A stretch of 64,000 nt of DNA from Antedon mediterranea (taxonomy: Eukaryota > Echinodermata > Crinoidea > Comatulida > Antedonidae). Of the stretch, positions 1 to 12,055 are shown in pieces. Location of the stretch: positions 3,541,001 to 3,605,000 of the forward strand of contig NC_092677.1 of NCBI RefSeq assembly GCF_964355755.1, written 5' to 3'. The translations under genes and the position numbers were made by a program. How positions within the stretch are numbered: the stretch's first letter is position 1; each line of letters opens with the position of its first letter. Under the pieces are notes generated by a model, which was not told the DNA's origin, made no database searches, and worked only from the letters and a program-made list of their open reading frames with translations.

Positions 1-253
1 CTAAAAATAATGATTTTAGAATTATTTCCATTTTCCTATCATGATGTTATGGACAGTTCCTGCAGCATCCAAGTTTTTAAGAGGTATGGGATGTACAAGG
101 GTGCTAGAGTGTGTCAAACAACAATGCTGTCCCATACTTAGATGTGGTCTCCCTAAGGTGTCAATCTGCAGCTTGGACCAGTTGGTTCTGATTGGCTTTG
201 CAGGTGTTGGACCCTTCTAGGCAAATATCAAATCAAGCAATTTTCAAGTCAAT

Positions 254-533
254 CATGTGACTTACGTTGCGTTACGTTCTTGCATTGCGTCGATAGTGGG
301 AACCAAGAAGGCCGGTGATTTCATCAATCACAAGTGGATTTTTAAACTGTCGCTTGTCGTTAGTCAACTCGCTTTCGTTGCATTTACGTCCTTCCGTTGC
401 GTCTCTAAAGCTCTGTCTACACTACCAAAAAAGTGTGATACGACATCATCATGTATATATTTGGGCACACCACATTTTTTTTTGTCACATAAAGTTTGAT
501 AGTGTAGACAGAGCTTGAGTGGGAACCACGCTT
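254..533. mobile_element. Palindromic GGTTCCCA-type MITEs, one hit by a second MITE
   Basis: Members of a foldback family whose ends read GGTTCCCACT...AGTGGGAACC and whose arms carry runs of ACGCAACGCAAGGACGTAA. One fragment ends at 305 and the next runs to about 530. The second is interrupted at about 405-516 by a different inverted-repeat element (AAGCTCTGTCTACACTA...TAGTGTAGACAGAGCTT). The same arrangement recurs at 16,454-16,733 in unit B, so it predates the duplication. No transposase is encoded. Confidence 0.8.
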
Positions 534-1076
534 TAAGACGAGATGAACGATGGCAATTAGTTTTAGTTTTACTGTTATTCTAGGATTTCTGAAACGGGCG
601 ACGGATTTAGATGAAGAACCTAGGCCCTAGGTTTAGAGGCCTCTGCACATGCGTAGCAATAATGTTACCAATTTTAAAATGTATGTGTTATTACTACCTT
701 TATTATTGATAAGATGTCAAGAATAAATATAACGATTTATAATTTCATGGTGGCAGACAAACATGGGGCGCGAGACTCTAGCACCTTTTTTACACTGGTC
801 AACATCTCTAATGTAATTCCTATCATTAAGTGTAAATGTTTACTTACCATATATAGACATGCGAGTCATAATATTATATATCGCATTTAATCGAAGGTTG
901 ATTAAAAAAATAAAAACATTTTTCCTTTTTAAATAAACAGTAGGCCTGTGTATGAAAAGTAAATCAGCCTATAAAGTACTAATAAAAAAAAATATAATAA
1001 TTAATAATTCGTAAGTATTTACATTATGATGTATATTCCTTTTCCAACCTTAACGAATATTTTACGAGCCCTATAG

Positions 1077-1147
1077 TGTCGTTTCCGGATTTGAACCCCG
1101 ACTTCATCTATAAGGTGGGCGCCTTAACTATTAGACCACTAGACATT
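1077..1147 (-). pseudogene. tRNA-like pseudogene
   Basis: On the minus strand there is a B-box-like GGTTCAAATCC about 45 bases after an A-box-like TAGTGGTCTAATAG, in a segment of about 70 bases. The T stem has one mismatch and the acceptor stem pairs only partly, so I read this as a decayed tRNA or tRNA-derived SINE head rather than a working tRNA. It is duplicated at about 17,334-17,405. Confidence 0.35.
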
Positions 1148-2056
1148 TTAAAAGTGTCTACTTATTGTTTCTCGTACTTACCACCATCGTTTTTTTTTCG
1201 ATTATGTATGACACGGCAAAATGAATGAATAATTATTCATATTTTGTTCGTCTTAATTATAAAAAGTTATATAATAACGTTATTAGCTATAGTATTGTGT
1301 ACATAGACCATTTATATTATTTTGTTTCTAAATAAATACAGTATTGTAACAAGAATATTTCTTACAAAAAACGCTGCTCGCTTATTGTTATTGCTAAGGT
1401 CAAGTCTGGGGGTCACTTCATCACGCCTAGATACTTCAAGTATCCTATTACAAACAAAAACTTCAATGGACTGTTTTGATAATAATTCAATGATTATCTG
1501 ACAGCGAATTATATCATGGGACTCATAAATACCAGAATGCTTTGGGATTTGTCGTTAGACTCTTTTCTCAGCCGTTTTTGGATTCAACAGGTGGTACCAA
1601 TAAATTATAGTGGAGTTTCCATTTTAACAAAAATGTCAAAGTGTAGTACTATAAAGCTGCTTGATTTCATCTAATGAATGAGTCATCTCGTGTGACGTAG
1701 CGGGCTAGAGCAGCAGCGTGAAAAAAAGTTTTTTTTATCCATATTTTTGTAAATTAAATAAAACTACTTTATACCGCGGTTAATCTAAAAATACCCCTAT
1801 GTTGCAGTGGTATGTTCCAAATAATGCCTGGTAGAATAATTCCAGTTGGTGCGTCGATCGCCCATATGGAAGTGTTATTACAGTCGTGTGGTTGGTAGAA
1901 GACTGACAACATTAATAGTTAACGCTAAATGAAAAATGGAAATTTTGCTTATGTAGGCATATACTGAAGAGAGCGATTTACTAATTCTATAAATTAAAGA
2001 AGAGTGGTATTGAAGGAGTTTCGAAACAGAGTTGAACAACGAATACATAAGGCAGC

Positions 2057-5000
2057 ATGTTTGGAAAATCTTTATTGTTTACTTGTTTGTTTATATATAT
2101 TTATACATATTCTTTATGTGTTGATGCTGAACGTTTTATTAACGAAGTAGTTCTGGACGAGAAATATGATTTTATTCTGAAATGGAAACTTGATGAACAA
2201 AATATAATCTTCGAAATGAGTGCTGTTACGTCAGGGTACGTCGCTATTGGCTTTTCTCCTAATGGTGGAATGCCAGGATCGGATATCGTTGTCGGATGGG
2301 TGAAAAACGGAAAAGCATTCATATCCGTAAGTTGTATTTGTGAATAACCTAACTCGTCTTGGACGATTTCTAGTCTAGTTGTTTACAGTATGAATGAATT
2401 CGCTGCTTGAATATCATTTATTTTCAATATATAAAAATATTTAAAACTTGTTGTTTGTATACATAAATATAAAAAAAGCATAAAAACAATTAAAAAAAAC
2501 ACGATAATGAAAGTATATAGACAAAGGAAAACATCCTATAATAACAAATTGTCATGAGGCCTACAATAATGAAACACAGTCTATCATTTTCTACTAATCT
2601 TATAGATGTATTTTCAACGGAGTAAATTAACATATTTTCCTAAACTATTATATATATCTAACTATTCGTAATGTATTATGTAGGATCGGCATGCAACCGC
2701 CTATGCCAAACCAGAGGCGGATACATCTCAGGATTACACTCTTCTGTATGGACGTGAAGAAGGTGGTCGAACGACAATTGGATTTAGCCGAGCATTGAAG
2801 ACGTGCGATGACAAGGATAACGTTCTAAATGTAAGAATGCTTAGTATTTAAGCTTGGTTCCCACTGGAACGTAACGCAAGGACGTAAACGCAACGAAAGC
2901 GTTTTAACCAATGACAAGCGAAGTTATAGACAGTTAGCAATCACAAGCGAATATGCCATCGCTTGTGATTGGTCAATTCACTTGTGTTGCGTTATGTCCT
3001 TGCGTTGCGTCGCTAGTGGGAACCACGCTTAAAGGCTGGTTTCCTGTCGACGTAAGAACATCACTTTTGTTACGACTACGTCGATTTGTCGTAAGAAATG
3101 CGGATTTTACAGGAAACCGATTACGATCGAAAATTTATAAAATCGACGTAACGTAAGAAAAATGGTAACGACAAACGATTTTACAGGAAACCGATGACCT
3201 AACAATTGTTGCGTTACGACGTTTTCTTCCGATTTTACAGGAAACCGGGATTTTTTATCTTACGCTTGAATGAACGCCCTTGCGTCACGTTTCTTACGTC
3301 TCTTACGAAAGTTGACTTGAAGTCAACTTTCGCAAGAGACGTAAGCGCAATCGTAACAAGCAACCAATGAGCGACAAGAGTTATGACGTAATGTGTATGA
3401 CCTTACAGTGAAATATGGCCGGACAATAACATTTGTATGTATTTATCGTACTACTACAATTTTAGCCCACTTTACGATGTTGTACAATGTACATACTTTA
3501 CAAATGCACAGTAGTTTCAATATAATATTGTTCTAATCAGGGAGTTTACAACTCATATCAAAATATAATACTCTTATTTATGGACGTGCAATAAACAATC
3601 CGCATTGAAACCGACATTCTTCTGTTCTATTTGTCGGTAGAAACGTCGCGATAATGAACATTTGCAACAAGATAAGATATAGAAAGCCCTTGTAAGCAAT
3701 ATAATATTATTATGTAACTTTTAAAAAAAATGTTTGCTTGATTTTGTATAATTTATATTGTTTTGTCAAATTTATTCTTATTATAGGTAAATAATGGGTA
3801 TCTTACTGCGTTAGTACTATCTCATGCTCGATTAGAGTACGGTATGCCTGGGCCCATAGGTAGGTCTAATAATAATAGGAATCCCGAAATGATTTGCCGT
3901 TTTTTAATTTTGAAAACTATTTAAGGCTAGGCCCACTAAGGCCAGAATAATTAATTCATATTTTGGTTCATACAATAGTGCATAGGCCTAGCCTATTAGC
4001 CTGGCTCCTAGGCTAGTTTGATTATATTTTGGTCAAATCCATTCCTATTAGTACAGTATTAATTAAGTATTATTACTAATACTAGGGCCTAGCCTATCTA
4101 CTAAAAATAATATGTTGGTGTGCTGCACTGCACTGACACTGAGTAGCTACAGGTACAATAACAACATTCAACATTTCGCGCGAAAAATGATAAAACCCGC
4201 TCTAAAAAGAAACACCAATCATAGATGTTGTTTCAAATACGTCATAAATCTGACCGACGAAAGAAAAAAAATTCAACTTTCGTAACAACACTAAAATCGA
4301 CGTAAGCATACGACGTGTGTTTCACAGCCAAAATTTCAACTTTCGGGAGCAGCATAACTACAGATGTTTCTCTGCGGCCTGACACGATCTTGACTAACGT
4401 CAACGACGTCAATTTTTTCTCAACTTTCGTAAGAGACGTAAGAAACGTATGAAACGCAAGATTCGTTGCAAAATTCGACTTCTTACGTCGACAGGAAACC
4501 AGCCTTAAGCCTGTTTTCCTGTCGACGTTATTCGACGCTATCGTTAACAAAAATCGGCGATCTTCAACGTAAACATAGAAATGTTAACGATTTACAGGAA
4601 AAGGGACTTTTTGAACTAACGATGACGATACAAAATGTCGGCGATTTACAGGAAAAGGTGTAATAATCGACGGTAATCGACGCTACAAGTCGCGATCGTT
4701 GACAATCGCAAGAGTTGAATCCAGTTCAACTCTAGCGATATCGCAACGCTAAAACGTAAGAACTGACCAATCATCATGGCGATACAGCACATGACGTCAC
4801 ATAATTGATGGCAAATTCTGCTGATTACATTTTATTTTTGTTGCATCGCGGCGCGGTCAAAGCTAGGCCTAGCCTTACCAAAGTTACTATAAAATGATGT
4901 TCCGGAAAGTAGGCGCGGGGATATTAGGTAGGTCAAAGTCTTCAGCCTAGTCCAAAATGCTATTTGGACTAGGATAGGCCTACTGAAAACGAAGAACCAT

Positions 5001-8000
5001 CAGTATAGAGATATTAGTATGCCTAGGCCCACGTGTCCTACACTGTGAGCCTACTGCTAGAGGCAGGGGAGTCCTCTATTCACGTCGAGAAAGAAGACCG
5101 GAGTTTCAACTCTAACGTTCAACGCTAGAAATCAAATGTTCGCGCTATCGTTAACATTTCAACTTGATCGTTTTCAAACGATCGTCGTTGAACTTTTAAC
5201 GATTAACGATGATAGCGTCGACTAACGTCGACAGGAAACCAAGGACGTAACGCAACGTAAGGGATTTGACCAATCACAAGCGATGGACTAATTCGACTGT
5301 CGCTTGTCATTGGTCAACACGCTTGCGTTGTGTTTACGTCCTTGCGTTGCGTTATAATGGGAACCAAGCTAAAGTATGTCAGTGGTATGTGATTATATAT
5401 CGTGGATCTTTAACATGAGTTGGCACATAGGTTAATAAAACACATATTCACACCGAGTCTCTTGCACATGCGTAAACGAATTGTTTACAAATCTTCGCAT
5501 TAATCAAACGCGAGCCTCTCGGAAGTTCTAGGTTCGTGAATAGGATGATACAGTGTAGGTTCATGAGTGTATTTGGAAGTGCTACGAGGACGTTTTGATT
5601 AGTAAAAATAATTCCACTTCTTAATTTAATCTCGCACCACTCCTTTCCAACCATATTAGGATTAAAAATAAACTGTTAATTTATTTATTTATTCACCTCT
5701 ACCAGCTACAGGCCTACTTTTAATTTTACTTTTATATTTTGTTTTCATTTTGTGGTGTAAACACTTTTTATCCACACATTAATATCATCATTGACTTTTT
5801 TCATTATATTTATTTTTTTAATATTTTCTAGTATCTTTTCTTTCATTGTTACAGTTAATTATTATCAACTTTTGTAAATTAAAAGTGTTCATATTCTTTT
5901 CACATATTCCCTACTTTTGTTATTATTCTCTTAAATGTGTCTATACTATTTGTACTTCGAAGGCAATGCAAATAATATGTACATATCTAGTACCAACCTC
6001 TTCAGGCCTCGTGGCCCATAAGGCCGCAGCGGCAATTGTCCAGTTAGTTCTATTAGTGGCGATTTGTTTTGCTTCGTTCCATGTTCTCCATCCAAAGTAT
6101 TAATTCTCTCTCTTTTTCAACTGATCTCCACCATGTTGTTTTGGGCCGTCCGACTCTCCACCTGCCTTCTGGTTTCCATGTCATAGCTGTCATACACTGA
6201 CTATATTGTTTTCCATTCTCATCACATGGCCGATCTATTTCCATCTTTTGATCTCGGTCTCTTTGCTTAATTTTTTTTTCTATTTGAAAAATAATATTGT
6301 TTGATTCTGTATCATTACAGGATGACACTATGAGAATCATCTGGGCTGTGAACAACCTTGATCCGGAGGATTACGATGATCTTTCGTACCATGGCTCGTC
6401 CAGAGGAGTACGCTCCGTTTTACTTACTGCTGCTATAGAAAATCGAGTCGAATTACCACATGATGCTGAGTATTTTGAAATGTTCATGCCAAATGTAAAT
6501 AACTTGATTTCTATCAATAATCTTCTGACAAGTACAAAACAACGAAAATCAGCTAAATTAATTTGTACTTTATTTACATAAATACATAACTGGCTTGTTA
6601 AATGTAATGTGAATGTAACTAGTGCCATCACATATACACGGATGGGAAAGACGACTAATAGTGATAAGATTTATTTATCAAAAGAAATCCAAACTTTCAG
6701 ATTTTACTCTAAGTATTTCTTTATACTGGGTAGCTTTTTCAGTCAAAGACAGTTCTCCGCCGAGGTCCCAGTTATGATGAGTGGATGTCATTGAGAGGTA
6801 TAACATACCTCAATGGTTTAATTTTTCAGGTGACGGTATCGAGTGATCGTGACACAACCTACTGGTGTGCGTCATTTGCAGTTCCAAGATTTGAAAGGCC
6901 AGTTCACATTGTGCGTCTTATGCTAAATGATTAGGCCTACTTGACCGTTTTCCACTAACATTTTGGTTCTAAAACAATGGGCCTAGGTAGTATGAAGTTT
7001 GATACCAGCTGTAAGTCAGATTATTAATATTAATTTGGAGATTTGCCAAAGCATGTTTTTTTGCATTCATAAATATACCGCTAATCATGTTTGCCATTAT
7101 AGGAAATCCGGAGACTACGACCCTTCACTCCCATAATTAAATTTAACATAGGCCTAATTTGGTATCAAACACATGTAATATGATTTCTGTTTGATTTGAT
7201 AGGCGGAGACAATTGTCCAAAAAGGACACGAGTATCTGGTGCATCATCTGATAATGTACGGTTGCAAAGGTACGAACACAAGCTGGTCAAGTAGATGTAA
7301 TAGTGAACGTATGCCGCCTGATTTACAGGCGTGTGATCGTATGATGTATGGATGGGCAATTGGTGGTGGTGTGAGTATATTACAGATAAACTGAAAGACA
7401 AACAAACAAACAATAATGTCCATTTTGTATAGCACATTTCAACAATAATTCATGCTCATGGCGCCGTGTACTTCAATGCTTTTAAACTACATGTATGCTT
7501 CAACTCCCTAAAGCTGGGTTTACACTATCAAACTGTATGTGACAAAAATGTGATGTGCCCATAATATGGACATGTTGATGTCATATCACTACCTTATTTG
7601 GGCATATCACTACCTTGGGCACATACAATTTTTTTGTTAAACTAGTTTAATAGTGTAGACAGAGCTTTAGGGTCTGACATAAATCAGTGGCCGTGTGAAC
7701 TTCGTGCTACCAGCCTACTCGTCTAAACAGATGCACACAATGTATTTTTTGTACACTGGACTGGACTGTGTTACATAAGAAAGTGACCCGGCTGAAATAT
7801 TTCATATTATATAATTATTAATTCATGTTCCACGTACTATAGCCTCTTGTCCTTCCGGAGCATGTTGGTATTTCTCTTGGCAGAAAAAGTGATCCCACTG
7901 TTATTTTCATAGAGATGCATTATGACAATCCTGCACTATCACCAGGTAAGTCGATTTTATTTCAGAAACTGTATAAAACTTTAAAAATGAAAAATAGTAT

Positions 8001-11000
8001 TCATTACAATACCTTTAAAAGTTTGTTTGCAAACTACAATTTTGCCACTTTTTGGAGAAGGTTGTACAGCCATAGACTGGGTTCCCTACATTCAGTCACA
8101 ACCTTCTCCAAGCAATGGTGGCAAACCCGGTGGCGTAACGGCTATATGAGTGCTCACTAGCTAAACCCAGGGGCCCCGGAGCTTATGGGCCCCTGAGCAG
8201 TGTCCAGAGGAAAAAGCAGGCATTAAAATATGTCGGAAAAGGATAAAAGCTTTTTGGAGGGAGGGCCACTTATACAGTAGTTCCAAAACCAGGGGCTTCA
8301 GGTGTTATGCCACTGGGCAAACCCAGAGTTCGAAAGTGTAGAATAACGCTTAAACTGCAAACATTTCAACATCGTTGATTGTATCTTTAGATTTCCACGA
8401 CAATTCTGGTGTCAGGCTTTACTACACACCCACACTCCGTCAATACGAGGCAGATGTGTGGGCACTTGGAGAGAACGTTACCCCCCTGCAAAGCATTCCA
8501 CCCAATGAAACGTCATTCAAGACATTTGGAGTTTGTTTTAGTAATTGTACAAAGAAAGTAAGACCTGTTATTAGTTAAATTGCAAATAGGTCCAATGACG
8601 CGCATTAAGTCATTCTAGTAATTAATCATGCATAACGGAGTGTAACTAGCGCCATCACAGAGGCGTATACGGAATGCTTCAAAAGAGTTGGCCTTATTAC
8701 TAAACTTCTTCACTCTTAAACAATTAAGAAAGAATTTAAGTAATTTACCAATAGTTTTTGCTATAGGCCTGCATTGTCTGTTTCCAATATAAAGACTATT
8801 ACAATCTGGCTACCACAATATTTTTTTTTTATAATTTAAAGGTCTTGCAGGAAGACATTAAATTAATGTTGGTAATGCTTCACAGTCATATTGCAGGTAT
8901 GTTTTCCTATCCCATTTGGTACACTGTAATGGTGATCTCTTTCCTGCAGTAAAAGGAAAAATGTAGGCAAAGTAGGCCTAACGTAAAACCTGCTTTGTGT
9001 TTTTAAATCCAAGTATATTACAGTATTTTAAATAATGAGCTTTCGGGACCGAAGGAGATGGTGATTAACGCTACTTCAATGCAATCGGAACAAAAGACGG
9101 CGCCGTTCAACTCCTTTTTTTAACTCAATTTTCTATTATTTCACATAGCGCTGTGTCTTTCGTTCCGTGAAACAGAACATGCAGATTGTAAATGTGGTGA
9201 ATATTACGCTGCGCATGCGTATAATCCAAGTGTACTTTTTTATTTTGCGTTTTTAGCTTGGCAAATCAGTCTTCAACAATATTATAGTACTTTTGGTAGA
9301 TTTAACGTTCGTCCTTACCGACCCGAAAATGATCATCTGATTCAGCTTAACAAATCAAAACCAGAACTAAACTTGTTTGTTTTGTTTGCGTTCTTAGCCC
9401 GGAAAATCAGTCTTCAGCAGTATCGAAATGGAAAGTTGATCGCTGATTTGGCAATAGACGACAACTATGACTTCAACCTTCAGGAGAACAGATACTTAAA
9501 ACCTGAGAAGATTATTAAAGCCGTAAGGATTTCTAGTTAGAGCTTGATTCCCACTATAGAGACGCAATAGATGGAGAAGGGCATTTGCATAGATTGCGTC
9601 GCTAGTGGGAACTATAAAGGGGGGGGGGGGGGAACCACGCATAAACGATAGATGTTTCAGGTGGATCCGTAGTATAATCCGGATGGAATTAAAATCATCC
9701 CGCCGTTTTTACCATTTTAGTCTACACTATAGGTTCATGCAGGAAACAAACTTAGAATTCCAAAAAATAATGTTCATATGCTATCGACCGTGCATTTTGA
9801 CGAAGCGCAAATAGTAGACTACGTGGCCCTTTTCAAAAAACATCCTGAAAACGCTATGTATAAGTTGACTTGAGGTGCGTAGTAGAAATGCGCGTCGTGA
9901 AAACTTAATTAAAATATTTTAAGTGTCTCATTGGTCACCGATCATTTAAGGCAAATTTACACAAACGAGCGGTAGCAGGATGTGCAACCCTGCTATGTAA
10001 TGTATAGTTGCCGGCGGTAGGTAGCTCATCTTTGTGTATTTGGCAATTCGGGCTATAGTTGCAGTGTCTCGCGTTATATATAGTAATACAATTATAGTGT
10101 ATAAAAATGTGTATATCGAAATAATTTTTTTTATGGCCTATTTCTTTTTTCTTTTTTTTATATAGGGTGATGACTTAGTTGTGACGTGTACGTACAACAC
10201 AGTGGGTAGAACTTATATTACAACAGTAAGCCGCCTAAGATGCTTATAGTTCTAGACGATAACGAAACGATATATTACATACATAAACATTTTTCCTACA
10301 CCAAACAAAAGAAACTAGAACATCTCTCTAATATTATTTCCCAAGTTTAATAAAAAATGACGTCATGATCAATAAGAAAAATAAATCGTATGCATTTTAG
10401 CGTGCCTTTAATTAATAAAATATTGTTTTCATCAAACACAGAATCGTGTTTTCTGTTTATAGGGCGGTCAAAGTACAAAAAATGAGATGTGTTTAGCGTA
10501 TCTCCTTTATTATCCCAGGCAAACTCTTGCTGGTTCCTGCCTTTCAAATCCATCCTTACAGGCCTACTTTGAAGCATTCAACATACCAGCTGGGTAGGTA
10601 AAGAAATAGATTATTGGCTTAGAATTGGTCCCAACAATAAGTTATCTTATAATGTAAGGGCGTGTGGCGCAATGTGTTGGACGTTCGACTATACTACTGA
10701 TCGTGAGATCGAGGTTCGAATCCAACTCTCGCTTAGAGATTTCACAACATTGGGCGCTATATAAATCCAGGATATTACTATTATTATTATTATTATTATT
10801 ATCTACATCAATTAATAAAAGAACCTTGATTGATTTGCATCTCTGAATAGATCATGTGAAGCTGAAGCTTGCCTTGACACGTTAGCTTCTTCAGTCGACC
10901 CAGAGACGTTGAGACGAGGCTTGTATGACGTTTCATACAAGGGAAAACGGCTTGATATTTGCTTAGATACGTACTTTGAAGAAGTAGACGTAAGTAGGCA

Positions 11001-11385
11001 TAAATAAATCAAACCAAAGCTAATTCATTTTTATTTACTTTCTCAATAATTATAGTCAAAATAACAGTTACCTATGCCTTCCTACCTACCTACTTACAGT
11101 AGTAAGTAGTAGTACTTACCGTATCGAAAATACACACACAAACAACGATAACATTAATATTCATATTTAGATATTTATTTTAATACTCTTTTCTTTCTTC
11201 AGGGTGTTCCGTATCCCGAGGAATTCCCCGTGTGGTTCAGTGAGAACGACCGGATGGAAGATTCCAACGATGTATGCAGTAAGCCTAACAACTCGCCGAG
11301 CAGTAGCGTGACATTGAGGGCAGCATCATCTACCATAGCGTTGTTGATACTCATAGTGTCATGGTCGCTAACACTCTACGCCTGA
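2057..11385 (+). CDS. DBH-like monooxygenase (MOXD1 type), copy A, exon 4 donor lost
   Basis: Thirteen exons can be placed: 2057-2326, 2684-2830, 6321-6494, 6830-about 6913, 7203-7370, 7843-7945, 8391-8557, 8842-8896, 9398-9522, 10166-10225, 10463-10593, 10851-10989, 11203-11385. The parts are a signal peptide, a DOMON domain (exons 1-3), then the two copper monooxygenase domains with ligand motifs VHHL, PEHVG, LHSHIAG and EMCL. Exon 4 has lost its GT donor: compared with copy B, about 144 bases including the donor are gone. Reading on gives six extra codons and a TAG at 6932-6934, so about 231 residues (signal peptide plus DOMON). Skipping exon 4 (a multiple of three) would keep the frame but remove part of the first monooxygenase domain. 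Exons 5-13 remain open, so the loss is recent or a shortened product is used. Copper binding and secretion are inferred from the family. Confidence 0.8.
2851..5373. mobile_element. Nested palindromic MITE cluster in intron 2 of copy A
   Basis: Three inverted-repeat families lie end to end. The first, about 2,853-3,028, has GGTTCCCACT ends. The second, about 3,033-4,504, begins GGCTGGTTTCCTGTCGACGT and ends with its inverse; inside, the motif TTTACAGGAAACCG recurs several times. The third, about 4,506-5,242, starts with GTTTTCCTGTCGACGTTATT and ends GTCGACAGGAAACCA. The cluster interrupts a single GGTTCCCA element that is intact in unit B at 18,739-18,895, so all three arrived after the duplication or were lost from unit B. 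No protein-coding region is seen. Confidence 0.7.
5990..6270 (-). mobile_element. Non-LTR retrotransposon remnant (C-terminal RT region)
   Basis: The minus strand encodes a stretch with the order WKPEGR-RVGRPK-TTW-RSVEKE, the basic tail typical of the C-terminus of endonuclease/reverse-transcriptase proteins of non-LTR elements. Frames are broken and no catalytic core is present. The matching copy in unit B is at about 19,505-19,780. It lies in intron 2 immediately upstream of exon 3. Confidence 0.6.
7512..7668. mobile_element. MITE with GCTCTGTCTACACTA ends
   Basis: Short element starting AAAGCTGGGTTTACACTATC and ending TAGTGTAGACAGAGCTTTAG. Its ends are inverted copies of each other, and the interior contains repeats of GTGATATGCCC type. 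Other members are at about 405-516, 11,768-11,880 (partial), 13,394-13,505 (partial), 16,605-16,716, 21,201-21,358 and 31,386-31,550. All are non-coding and in introns or intergenic DNA. Confidence 0.8.
8128..8315. mobile_element. hAT-like MITE, 188 bp, with 8-bp target duplication
   Basis: The ends CGGTGGCGTAAC and GTTATGCCACTG are inverted copies with two mismatches. The element is flanked on both sides by the identical octamer GGCAAACC (8120-8127 and 8316-8323), the target-site length of hAT transposons. It sits in intron 6 next to an imperfect hairpin (GGAGAAGGTTGT...ACAACCTTCTCC, about 8,056-8,110). It is shared with unit B at 21,818-22,005, so the insertion predates the duplication. Confidence 0.8.
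9257..9300 (+). other. Partial duplicate of the start of exon 9 (pseudo-exon)
   Basis: About 40 bases, with the acceptor TTTTTAG and a following segment nearly identical to the acceptor and first codons of exon 9 (9,398 onward). The copy diverges after about 30 bases and runs into a stop. It lies about 140 bases upstream of the real exon and is present in unit B at about 22,939-22,980. A decoy acceptor site is a possible effect. Confidence 0.6.
9541..9645. mobile_element. GGTTCCCA-type MITE fragment with a 14-G run
   Basis: Degenerate palindromic element (GATTCCCACT...AGTGGGAACT) in intron 9. Unit A has a run of 14 G near 9,618, whereas unit B (23,225-23,312) has 6 G, so the homopolymer changed length after duplication. 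Confidence 0.6.
10655..10805 (+). mobile_element. tRNA-derived SINE with (ATT)n tail
   Basis: The tRNA-like head has an A-box-like GTGGCGCAATG and a perfect B-box GGTTCGAATCC, followed by a tail GGGCGCTATATAAAT and (ATT)n. The tail resembles the GCGCTATATAAAT 3' end of the non-LTR element at 41,225-41,960, suggesting that element's machinery mobilised the SINE (inference). The unit B copy is at 24,303-24,457. Confidence 0.75.
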
Positions 11386-11437
11386 ATATTTTACTATGCA
11401 TCTTTTCTATATGAAATTATGTTTTTGTGAAATTAAA

Positions 11438-11625
11438 TACAATATTTTGTGTTATTCTCATAGCAATACATTCTAAAACATATTTTATAAAAAATAATAG
11501 TATTCATACCCATAAAACTAGACCCTCCTGTAACCTCCACCCTCCCCTTACCAAATTAACATTAATGCAACATAATATCCGTTATAGTGGCACCAAATTA
11601 TTTAATGATCTCCACCTTCATCAAG
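11438..11625 (+). mobile_element. Non-LTR retrotransposon RT C-terminal fragment
   Basis: The translated segment contains NNSIHTHKTRPSCNLHPP followed by QHNIRYSGTKLFNDL, the pattern (H-x-T-R...N...P...IRY-G-K-WN-L) found near the C-terminus of many non-LTR retrotransposon reverse transcriptases. It is truncated on both sides. Further copies are at 13,063-13,250 and 25,276-25,440. Confidence 0.65.
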
Positions 11626-11626
11626 G

Positions 11627-12055
11627 ATGTATATTGTTATAAAGACAGCTAAAGACTACAGCTTCAGGAAAGACCTAATGAAAGGGGTCTTTGACAGGGT
11701 CATTTATGGTAAGTTATAATTTCTTCATTGTTATTATGCCTTGTCTGCAAATCTGAAAATCTTCAAAGCTCTGTCTACTCTGTGACAAAAAATGTGGTGT
11801 ACCCATATATGGACATGATGATGTCATAATACTGTACCACCATATTTGGGAACATCACACAACTTTTGGGCAAAAGTACTTTTTTACTGTTTAAGCAGTT
11901 AAAATTTAAAAAGTAATAATCTTTTTTTTTTCAAAACAGGTATCAAAGGCAAGTCAACACTTGTGAAAACTGCTGTAGCAAGCATGGAAGAGAGAAGAGG
12001 TGAAAAACCTACAAAAGCAGATGCTGTAGCCGCACACAAATCTAGAATTCGATGA
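11627..12055 (+). CDS. Small two-exon reading frame, unknown, first copy
   Basis: Exons 11,627-11,708 and 11,940-12,055 join at GTAAGT/ACAG to give about 65 residues ending at TGA. The product is basic and includes SFRKDLMKGVFDRV, then GKSTLVKTAVASMEERRGEK. I do not recognise it; the first half faintly resembles the end of a BEN domain, which is a guess. The start ATG lies directly after a retrotransposon fragment, so this may be the tail of a captured host gene rather than an independent gene. The intron carries part of a MITE. Confidence 0.35.

Larger units (their letters stand above)
1..11592 (+). repeat. Segmental duplication, unit A
   Basis: This stretch matches 16,201-25,440 in the same orientation almost base for base, over both exons and introns. 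The match already runs at base 1, so the unit may begin left of the window. The clearest differences are block indels. Unit A has about 390 extra bases at 1,346-1,735, about 2.4 kb of extra nested repeats inside intron 2 (about 2,865-5,238), and lacks about 145 and 75 bases after exon 4. The match ends inside a retrotransposon fragment near 11,592. Confidence 0.95.

Noticed and set aside
1077-1147. A functional tRNA gene
   Set aside because: Mismatched T and acceptor stems and no clean anticodon arm; better read as a tRNA-derived relic.
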